NCBI GenBank assembly: GCA_904502055.1
Contig: CAJGDZ010000070.1
Span: 1-8,551 of the forward strand
Length of the DNA: 8,551 bases
Source: an uncultured Clostridia bacterium
GTDB taxonomy: Bacteria; Bacillota; Clostridia; Oscillospirales; CAG-272
Direction of reading: 5' to 3'
Shown in pieces: positions 1 to 5,538 of the stretch (the stretch's first letter is position 1; the number at the start of each line of letters is the position of its first letter). The notes under the pieces were generated by a model. It had not been told where the DNA came from, did no database searches, and was given only the letters and a program-made list of their open reading frames with translations. The position numbers were made by a program, and so were the translations under genes.

Positions 1-2052
1 GTCCATCAGGATACGCATCAACGCCAGGTTCATTTTTGGATTTTCTGCGCAAAGAACAGTCAGAAGCTGGCGCTCCGGAATGCGATTCTGCGCGGTGGAT
101 TCCATACGTCGAAAGAACAGATAGATCTGCTTAAAATCTTCCCGTTTGGGAATCAAATTCTCATCCTTGGTAAAGCTTGCTCCCTCCAAAACCTCCTCAT
201 ACCGCTTGGCCGAGGCCGCAAGTGCTCCGAGAAAATTGCCGTTTGCGCGCATTTCTCGCACGATCAGCTGAACGCTTCTCACGCCATTATATTCGTTGAT
301 ATCCACGTTGAAAAGAATATCTGCCGATTCACCGACCGAAAGGTTAAAGCTGTCATAATCCGCGTTGAACATCACCGCAGAAAGGCTTACTCCGTCCTTT
401 TCCAGTTGAAGTTTCAAATGCTTTCCGCCGCTGATGGAATAGGACTTGACGATCTTGGCCCCTTCCAAGTAAAAAAGTGGGGTGGGATTGGCATTCCCGT
501 ACGGCTCCAAGCGCAGAAGCTGCTCGGCAAAATCCATACAGATCTCCCCTGCAGAAAGCTCGCAATCGGCATAGATCTTATCCTCCCAGGTCTCGGGCGG
601 AAAATCACGCACGTAATCGTTAAGGCGTCTGCGGAGCTCATCCACGTTCCCTCTCGTTACGGAAAGACCGGCCGCCTGCTCGTGACCGCCAAACTTGACA
701 AGACAATCTGCGCAAGCATTCAACGCATCCATCAGATTGACCCCCTCCACGCTTCGGCAGGAGCCCTTGCCCACCTCAAATTTGCCGGCTCCCGGCTCGG
801 TGGAATCGTTGTAGGTGATCAGCACCGTAGGCAGATGATATCTCTCCGCCACGCGCGACGCGGCAATTCCGATCACGCCCGAATGCCAATTATCACCCTC
901 GGCAATGATGAAGTGATCTTTATCAAAGTGATGGGTCGCTTCGATGCTTTCGTAGATCTGATCGATGATTCTCAGTTCCTCGGACTGTCTGGCTTTGTTG
1001 TATTCGCAAAGCGCGTCGGCAAGGATGCCTGCGCCCTCGTCACACCGCTCGTCCTCGTGTGTTAAAAGAAGCAGCTCGACCGCCTTGCTTGCCTCGCTCA
1101 TACGACCGGCTGCGTTCATACGCGGTGCAAGTCCAAAGCCGATGGCTGAGGCAGTAAGCTTACCGTGCTTTTGCAGGTTGGCGCGCTCCAGAAGAGCACG
1201 AATACCGGGACGCGGCTTGGCCTTCATGATTTCAAGCCCCAAGGAAACGATCATACGGTTTTCGCCCACAAGCGGCATAACATCCGCCACCGTGCCGAGC
1301 GTTACCAGATCGGCATACATATAGTAATTTTTTCTGACGATCTCCGTTTTTTCTGCCTTGCCTTGCTCGGCAAGGAGCGTTTCGATCGCAATCACGAGCT
1401 TAAAGGCAACACCGACACCGGCAAGGTCCTTGAAGGGATATTCACAGTCCGGACGGTGCGGATCCACGACCGCACAAACATCGGGAAGCACCTCGGGACA
1501 TTCGTGGTGATCGGTCACAACAACGTCCATTCCCAAGGAAGTGGCATATGCCAGCTCCTTCGCCGCACTGATACCCGTATCGACCGTAACGATCAGATCC
1601 ACCTTTTTATCGGCAAGCTTTTCGATCGCCTCCATGGAAACACCGTAGCCCTCGCTGATGCGCTTCGGAATATAATAACCAAGCTTGATGCCCTGCTCGG
1701 TGGGATGAAGTCTTGCGTTCAGGTCCTCCAGATACAGAAAAAGCATAGAGGTCGATGAAATGCCGTCCACGTCGTAATCGCCGTAGATGGCAATGTTCTC
1801 CCCGTCCCGTACCGCGCGCAAAACACGCTCCGCCGCCTCTCGCATATCCTTCATCAGAAAAGGATCGTAGAGCACCGTTTCGGTAAAATTCAAAAATTTT
1901 TCTATTTTCTCGACGCTGTCGTATCCACGGTACAACAAAAGACGAACGATGGCTTCACAGAGTCCGAAGCGTTCGGCAATCTCTGAGGCTATCGCCCTTT
2001 CGGCTTCCGTCAATTCACGTCTGTATATTTCCCAAATCTTTTTTGGCTTCAT
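1..2052 (-). CDS. recJ: Single-stranded-DNA-specific exonuclease RecJ (C-terminus cut by window edge)
   Basis: RecJ degrades single-stranded DNA 5' to 3' in recombination and repair in the cytoplasm. The frame is open from the ATG at 2052 to base 1, giving 684 residues with no stop, so the 3' end lies outside. The DHH phosphoesterase core is complete: GDYDVDG at 91-97, VDTG with D158, DHHE at 181-184 and the ADVMP aspartate D257, all expected metal ligands. The RecJ signature APRMNAAGRM is at 309-318 and the DHHA1 motif GGHEQAAG at 455-462. An OB-fold-like part begins after PYGNANPTP (517-525). The tail contains IPKREDF, typical of the extra C-terminal domain of Bacillota RecJ, which is usually near 780 residues, so perhaps 100 residues are missing. 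An AAAGGG ribosome site 5 nt before the ATG overlaps the stop of the RseC-like gene, which suggests translational coupling. Family assignment is firm; the full domain set of the C-terminus cannot be seen. Confidence 0.96.
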   Translation of the reverse strand, partial: MKPKKIWEIYRRELTEAERAIASEIAERFGLCEAIVRLLLYRGYDSVEKIEKFLNFTETVLYDPFLMKDMREAAERVLRAVRDGENIAIYGDYDVDGISSTSMLFLYLEDLNARLHPTEQGIKLGYYIPKRISEGYGVSMEAIEKLADKKVDLIVTVDTGISAAKELAYATSLGMDVVVTDHHECPEVLPDVCAVVDPHRPDCEYPFKDLAGVGVAFKLVIAIETLLAEQGKAEKTEIVRKNYYMYADLVTLGTVADVMPLVGENRMIVSLGLEIMKAKPRPGIRALLERANLQKHGKLTASAIGFGLAPRMNAAGRMSEASKAVELLLLTHEDERCDEGAGILADALCEYNKARQSEELRIIDQIYESIEATHHFDKDHFIIAEGDNWHSGVIGIAASRVAERYHLPTVLITYNDSTEPGAGKFEVGKGSCRSVEGVNLMDALNACADCLVKFGGHEQAAGLSVTRGNVDELRRRLNDYVRDFPPETWEDKIYADCELSAGEICMDFAEQLLRLEPYGNANPTPLFYLEGAKIVKSYSISGGKHLKLQLEKDGVSLSAVMFNADYDSFNLSVGESADILFNVDINEYNGVRSVQLIVREMRANGNFLGALAASAKRYEEVLEGASFTKDENLIPKREDFKQIYLFFRRMESTAQNRIPERQLLTVLCAENPKMNLALMRILMD

Positions 2053-2061
2053 AAATACCCT

Positions 2062-2502
2062 TTATTTGTTTTCTTTATCTAAAATTTGAACAATCTCCAC
2101 GTCACAACGTGTTTTTGCCACCCGCCTTGCGTACAGCCACACAAAGAAAAAGCTGAGAACAAAACCAAGCACCATCGCCGCATAGTGCCAGATCTCCGTC
2201 GCCGTCACAGCGGTGGCCGCGAAGTAAAAGGCAACACCGATCAAAACCGGAAGCAAAAACACAAGCGCCGCGTATCCGAGAACGCGATCGGTCTTTGTAA
2301 CCACAGTCACACGATCCCCCACCTTTGCACCGATCTCGTTGAGAGCCTCAGCCTCAAAGGTTTTGGCAGCTCCTGTAAGGGAGCAAATGCTACATCCGCC
2401 ACCGTCCTTGTTCTTGTGGCAACCGTCGCACGCCGATTGTCTTTCAACCTCGACCGTTGCTCGATTGTTATTGGTTTTTATTACAGTTGCCGTTGTTTGC
2501 AT
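2062..2502 (-). CDS. RseC/MucC-like membrane protein with four-cysteine motif
   Basis: This is a 146-aa protein of the RseC/MucC (SoxR-reducing/sigma-E modulator) type. An N-terminal small beta-rich part carries SACDGC and CSIC, with cysteines at 25, 28, 37 and 40, as in the family signature where clustered cysteines may bind a metal or Fe-S centre or act in thiol redox. Two hydrophobic helices follow at about 76-98 and 105-125, with a positive ARR at the end of the second, so both termini are probably cytoplasmic. Length matches the family. In proteobacteria RseC acts on anti-sigma-E and on SoxR reduction. In Clostridia such proteins also occur with electron-transfer genes and their role is not settled. 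It lies 17 nt after the FAD oxidoreductase and 9 nt before recJ, with AGAAAGGA 9 nt upstream of its ATG. A partnership with the flavoprotein is inference only. Confidence 0.85.
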   Translation of the reverse strand: MQTTATVIKTNNNRATVEVERQSACDGCHKNKDGGGCSICSLTGAAKTFEAEALNEIGAKVGDRVTVVTKTDRVLGYAALVFLLPVLIGVAFYFAATAVTATEIWHYAAMVLGFVLSFFFVWLYARRVAKTRCDVEIVQILDKENK

Positions 2503-2519
2503 GGGTTAAAATCCTTTCT

Positions 2520-4133
2520 TTATTGGCAGGTAAAGCGCCGCATAACGGCGAGAGCCACACGGACACCGTCCACGGCGGCACTGGTGATGCCGCCGGCATA
2601 GCCGGCACCTTCACCGCACGGATAGATGAGATCCTGCCCAACCGCGCAAAGGGCTTCCCCTCTCTGAATACGGAGAGGCGCGGAGGTGCGGGTCTCCACG
2701 CCGCTCAGAATGGCATCGTCTGCGCCAAAACACGCCATTCTCTTTTCAAACACCGAAAAGCCGCGCTTGAGATTCTCTGTCACAAAGGACGGGAGCACGT
2801 CAGCAAGCGAGGTCATGCGGCAATGGCCGCCCATATAGCTTGGCAGAATACGTTTGGGCTCGGTACACACGCGGTCATTCAAAAAGTCGCCCATTGTCTG
2901 GATCGGAGCCGCATAGCTCTGACCGCCCGCCAAAAAGGCACGCTTCTCCAGTTCTCTTTGAAACGCAATGGCTGAAAACACGTTGTCACCGCAATCGCTC
3001 GGCAAAACCGAAACAGCCACGGCGGCGTTGGCATTTTTTCCGTCTCGCGCATAGCGGCTCATACCGTTGACCACAACGCCACCTTCCTCAGATGCCGCCG
3101 CCACGACCTCGCCGCCCGGGCACATACAAAAGGTGTAAACACCTCTCTCGCCGCCCGTATGGGACAAATTGTATTCTCCCTTTCCAAGCTTCGGATGTCC
3201 GGCAAGCCGCCCGAAAAGCGAACGGTCCACATCCTCCTGCAAATGCTCAACGCGAACACCCACGGAAAACGCCTTGGGAACAAGAGCGAAATTCTTTTCC
3301 CCCAGCATCGCATAGGTATCTCTTGCACTGTGTCCTACAGCCAGAATTATACAACCGCAGACAATATCACCGCAGGTGGTCTTCGCTGTGATTTCCCGAG
3401 TTGCCCCAACAGAAAAGCCCTCAAGGCAACAGCGGTATATAAGGGTACCCCCAAGCGCCTCAACACGGCCAAGGATGCGCGAAACCACGCTCCTCAAAAT
3501 GTCGGTTCCGATGTGCGGCTTGGCTTTGGTAAGGATATCGTCCGGTGCGCCAAACCGATGAAGCGTGCGCAAAACGTAGCCGCAAAGCTCGTCTCCGATT
3601 CGCGTAACCAGCTTGCCGTCCGAAAAGGTACCGGCACCGCCTGCGCCAAACTGAATGTTTGTTGAGGTATCCAATATTTTCTCACGGTAAAAGCGGTCGA
3701 CCTGCGACACGCGATCCTCAATGTCTCCGCCTCGGTCGATCAGAATCGGGCGGTATCCCTGCTCCGCCAACACAAGTGCCGCAAACATACCGCACGGGCC
3801 CATACCGACAACCAGCGGACGCCCTGACATTTTTTCGTCACCAAAAACGATCTCCGGTTCCTTTTCGTCAAACGGCCTTATCGATTCCTTCGCCAAACGG
3901 GCGGTGTCCACCGAAACCGTCTCCGTCGCACGGGCAAGAACCGAACAAACCGCCCGGATATTTTCCTTCTTTCTTGCATCAATCGATTTCTTATAAATTT
4001 GAAAATGAAGCATATCGGGGGATATCCCCATACGCTTCATTTTCTGACCTGCGATATGAAGAAATTCGCTATCCTCGGCATCAAATGGCAAGGACAAATT
4101 GGAAACAAGAAATGTGTTTGCCCGCTCTCTCAT
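2520..4133 (-). CDS. NAD(P)/FAD-dependent oxidoreductase, COG2509-like uncharacterised FAD dehydrogenase
   Basis: The 537-aa flavoprotein resembles the uncharacterised FAD-dependent dehydrogenases of Bacillota. The N-terminal 75 residues form the small domain typical of this family, including YKKSIDARKKENI at 48-59. The FAD Rossmann motif is VGMGPCG at 109-115, followed by an acidic strand end at LIDRG (131-135). The conserved loop QFGAGGAGTFSDGKL is at 161-175, with LAVGHSARD at 264-272. The C-terminal FAD motif YPCGEGAGYAGG is at 504-515 and ends in ITSAAVDG. No signal peptide or membrane segment is seen, so it should be cytosolic. Substrate and physiological reaction are unknown for the family. 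Its ATG overlaps the stop of the 68-aa gene (ATGA, 4133-4130) and only a weak GGA precedes it, so translation is probably coupled. As far as I recall, homologues often sit beside cdaA/ybbR in clostridial genomes, which supports the placement. Confidence 0.93.
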   Translation of the reverse strand: MRERANTFLVSNLSLPFDAEDSEFLHIAGQKMKRMGISPDMLHFQIYKKSIDARKKENIRAVCSVLARATETVSVDTARLAKESIRPFDEKEPEIVFGDEKMSGRPLVVGMGPCGMFAALVLAEQGYRPILIDRGGDIEDRVSQVDRFYREKILDTSTNIQFGAGGAGTFSDGKLVTRIGDELCGYVLRTLHRFGAPDDILTKAKPHIGTDILRSVVSRILGRVEALGGTLIYRCCLEGFSVGATREITAKTTCGDIVCGCIILAVGHSARDTYAMLGEKNFALVPKAFSVGVRVEHLQEDVDRSLFGRLAGHPKLGKGEYNLSHTGGERGVYTFCMCPGGEVVAAASEEGGVVVNGMSRYARDGKNANAAVAVSVLPSDCGDNVFSAIAFQRELEKRAFLAGGQSYAAPIQTMGDFLNDRVCTEPKRILPSYMGGHCRMTSLADVLPSFVTENLKRGFSVFEKRMACFGADDAILSGVETRTSAPLRIQRGEALCAVGQDLIYPCGEGAGYAGGITSAAVDGVRVALAVMRRFTCQ

Positions 4134-4336
4134 GCTTCCAGATCAATCGCCGGATCCTGGTAAGGGGGCAAAATCGGTGCCTCGGGAGTATCGGTGGCAT
4201 TACGAATGGCAAGCCAGAGAACAAAGGCAAGCAATGCACATACAATGAAGGCAATGATGTTGCTTTTTCTTCTCTTTTTGATAAGATCCGTATCGGAAAC
4301 GGCTTCATTTACATCCGTTGAAATGTTTGGATTCAT
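4130..4336 (-). CDS. Small single-pass membrane protein in the cdaR (ybbR) position
   Basis: This 68-aa protein has a polar N-terminus (1-19), a basic patch KKRRK at 20-24, one hydrophobic helix IIAFIVCALLAFVLWLAI at about 27-44, and a short acidic, proline-rich tail (45-68) predicted outside the cell. The basic patch followed by a helix ending in LWLAIRN recalls the N-terminal anchor of CdaR/YbbR proteins, the usual regulators encoded directly after cdaA. No YbbR beta repeats follow, since the frame ends in TGA inside the next start codon. The start at 4336 is chosen because AAGGAAAGGGG lies 7 nt before it. A GTG at 4360 would overlap the cdaA stop but would translate that ribosome site into protein. 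It may be a CdaA partner reduced to the anchor, or an unrelated small membrane protein. Function is not established. Confidence 0.8.
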   Translation of the reverse strand: MNPNISTDVNEAVSDTDLIKKRRKSNIIAFIVCALLAFVLWLAIRNATDTPEAPILPPYQDPAIDLEA

Positions 4337-4343
4337 TGTGTTT

Positions 4344-4354
4344 CCCCTTTCCTT
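4344..4354 (-). promoter_or_regulatory. Ribosome binding site fixing the start of the 68-aa gene
   Basis: On the minus strand this reads AAGGAAAGGGG, with 7 nt to the ATG at 4336-4334. It supports that start over the upstream GTG at 4360, which has no comparable purine run at a suitable distance. Confidence 0.75.
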
Positions 4355-4356
4355 GA

Positions 4357-5208
4357 TCACTTTTCCGCATCCGCGTTCTTTGATCGCGGAAGATGGTGCG
4401 TGGTATGTACCAAAAGCTGAAGCAACTCTTGTCTGAGCAGGTTGTAATTATAGTTCCGTTTGAGCGTGCCGTTAATGGCCGTCGAGATGGTTCCGGTCTC
4501 CTCGGAAACCACGATCACAATGGCGTCACTTGCCTCACTCATACCGATGGCCGCGCGATGTCTCGTTCCGAGATCTCTTACAATGTCATCGGTCGTGGAG
4601 AGCGGCAAGAAGCATCCCGCCGCACAAATATGGTGGCTGCGGATGATAACCGCGCCGTCGTGTAAGGGTGCATTGTTAAAGAAAATATTGCGAAGCAGGA
4701 AGGACGAGATCTGCGCATTGATCATCACGCCCGTCTTCATAACGTCGCCCAGCTTTGTCTGGCGCTCAATAACGATAAGCGCACCCGTTTTGCTTCGCGC
4801 CATATCGCAGACCGCCTCACAAATAGCCTCCACGTCGGCCGAAACCGCCTCGGCTTCACCGGTGTCCGAGACAAGTCCGCGAAAGCCGCGAATGGGCGAA
4901 TTTCCCACCTTTTCGAGTGCCGCACGAAGCTCGGGCTGGAAAACGATGACCACTGCGATAAGTCCGATCTGATAGAAGTTCTGCAAAATGTATTTCACCG
5001 CATGCATATTCAAAACCGTACTCAAAACCAGAAGCGCGGAAAAAATACCGAGTCCCATCATAAGCTTTCCCGCACGGCGATCCTTCAAAAACTGAAAGAC
5101 CAGGTACAAAAGAAGCGAAAGGACGGCAATGTCGATAATATCTACAAAAGAAATATCTTTAAGATATTTCCAGATGTTGTTTTGAAAAAAAGAACCCAAG
5201 GCGTTCAT
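4357..5208 (-). CDS. cdaA: Diadenylate cyclase CdaA (c-di-AMP synthase)
   Basis: CdaA joins two ATP into cyclic di-AMP at the cytoplasmic face of the membrane. In Bacillota this messenger controls potassium and osmolyte transport and cell wall homeostasis. The 283-aa product (B. subtilis CdaA is about 273) has three predicted membrane helices near 20-41, 49-66 and 78-90, then the DAC domain. The two catalytic signatures are intact: DGA at 184-186 within PLHDGAVII, and RHR at 216-218 within TRHRAAIGMSE. The start at 5208 is chosen because AAGGGGG lies 8 nt upstream and the product then begins just before the first helix, as in homologues. An upstream in-frame ATG at 5286 would add 26 residues that translate the leader and ribosome site. 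It is the first gene of the left-hand unit, directly behind a strong promoter. Its usual companions cdaR and glmM are absent from this window. Confidence 0.96.
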   Translation of the reverse strand: MNALGSFFQNNIWKYLKDISFVDIIDIAVLSLLLYLVFQFLKDRRAGKLMMGLGIFSALLVLSTVLNMHAVKYILQNFYQIGLIAVVIVFQPELRAALEKVGNSPIRGFRGLVSDTGEAEAVSADVEAICEAVCDMARSKTGALIVIERQTKLGDVMKTGVMINAQISSFLLRNIFFNNAPLHDGAVIIRSHHICAAGCFLPLSTTDDIVRDLGTRHRAAIGMSEASDAIVIVVSEETGTISTAINGTLKRNYNYNLLRQELLQLLVHTTHHLPRSKNADAEK

Positions 5209-5301
5209 AAAAACATCCCCCTTATGTCGGTGCTTTGGCAGGCTATGCGCCGTCAAAGATATATTGTCAATTCTAAGGTAAAGCAAATCTTTTAAAAATT
5301 C
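5209..5301 (-). other. Leader (5' untranslated region) of the cdaA unit
   Basis: About 93 nt separate the predicted transcription start (near 5301) from the cdaA ATG. The first third is AT-rich; the stretch from about 5253 to 5224 is GC-richer. I find no convincing riboswitch fold, terminator-like hairpin or upstream ORF. The length is enough for a small regulatory structure, but none can be shown by eye. Its right boundary depends on the promoter call. Confidence 0.4.
5217..5223 (-). promoter_or_regulatory. cdaA: Ribosome binding site fixing the cdaA start
   Basis: On the minus strand this reads AAGGGGG, with 8 nt to the ATG at 5208-5206. It decides the start of cdaA against the in-frame ATG at 5286. 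Confidence 0.8.
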
Positions 5302-5307
5302 TATTAT

Positions 5308-5336
5308 ATTATATCATATAATCGCCAAAATTTCAA
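5308..5336 (-). promoter_or_regulatory. Sigma-A-type promoter of the cdaA unit, with extended -10
   Basis: On the minus strand the -35 box TTGAAA (5336-5331) is separated by 17 nt from the -10 box TATAAT (5313-5308). The TG at 5316-5315 makes it an extended -10 (TGATATAAT). A second overlapping TATAAT is at 5308-5303, at less favourable spacing. This is close to the housekeeping consensus and predicts a start near 5301. It should drive cdaA and the four genes behind it. The match is directly visible; activity is inferred. Confidence 0.8.
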
Positions 5337-5394
5337 ACATTTTTTTAATTTTTTTGTCTTTTTTTCTATTACCGTTTTTCGGACTTTGAAATTT
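5328..5394. repeat. 10-bp inverted repeat flanking the A-tracts
   Basis: On the plus strand AAATTTCAAA at 5328-5337 is matched by its reverse complement TTTGAAATTT at 5385-5394, with 47 bases between the arms. The left arm covers the -35 box of the cdaA promoter. This could be a pair of operator half-sites or a chance match in very AT-rich DNA. The perfect match does not extend beyond 10 bases. Confidence 0.35.
5340..5365 (-). promoter_or_regulatory. Phased A-tracts upstream of the cdaA promoter (UP-element-like)
   Basis: Three runs of seven A on the minus strand occupy 5365-5359, 5355-5349 and 5346-5340, with centres 9 to 10 nt apart, close to one helical turn. They lie about 39 to 64 nt before the predicted transcription start. 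That is where alpha-subunit C-terminal domains of RNA polymerase contact UP elements and where intrinsic bends stimulate promoters. The tracts and spacing are visible in the sequence; promoter stimulation is inferred. Confidence 0.6.
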
Positions 5395-5452
5395 GAGGTC
5401 TTAATCAAAATCCGTTTCAGCACTTTTATCCATACACCGTTTGTTTGAAGCG

Positions 5453-5483
5453 AAAAAAGGAGAGAAATTCTCTCCCCTTTTTT
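5453..5483 (-). terminator. Rho-independent terminator after pncB, symmetric enough to act both ways
   Basis: GGAGAGA (5459-5465) pairs with TCTCTCC (5469-5475) around a 3-nt loop. Read on the minus strand, the stem is followed by six T (5458-5453). Read on the plus strand, it is followed by CC and six T (5478-5483). It lies about 55 nt past the pncB stop and ahead of the cdaA promoter, so it separates the two transcription units. The short loop and 7-bp stem are acceptable for an intrinsic terminator. Confidence 0.8.
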
Positions 5484-5538
5484 AAATATGGAATTTAATG
5501 TTTTCAAAACAAATCACAATAAAAGTGATTGTACGCCA

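Noticed and set aside
406..1758. Plus-strand open frames of 219, 119 and 197 codons opposite recJ
   Set aside because: recJ carries every catalytic motif on the minus strand in an uninterrupted frame; these are shadows without a recognisable product or ribosome site.
1..2052. Reading the DHH protein as a c-di-AMP phosphodiesterase (DhhP or GdpP)
   Set aside because: It is too long for DhhP, lacks the membrane, PAS and GGDEF parts of GdpP, and carries RecJ-specific motifs and an OB-like part.
4337..4360. GTG start at 4360 for the 68-aa gene, overlapping the cdaA stop
   Set aside because: The extra residues (IKERGNT) are encoded by the strong ribosome site belonging to the ATG at 4336.
5265..5270. 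TTGACA on the minus strand inside the cdaA leader as a second -35 box
   Set aside because: No acceptable -10 box lies 16-18 nt downstream; that stretch is GC-rich.
5209..5286. Longer cdaA start at 5286
   Set aside because: It would translate the leader and the AAGGGGG site; the start at 5208 has that site at 8 nt and gives a family-typical N-terminus.
5304..5507. A 67-codon minus-strand frame in the intergenic region
   Set aside because: It spans the terminator, the A-tracts and the promoter, and its lysine/isoleucine-rich product reflects AT-rich control DNA.
5512..5530. AATCAC / GTGATT hairpin just after the pncB stop
   Set aside because: The 6-bp AT-rich stem with a 7-nt loop and no T tract is too weak to call; the better terminator is at 5453-5483.
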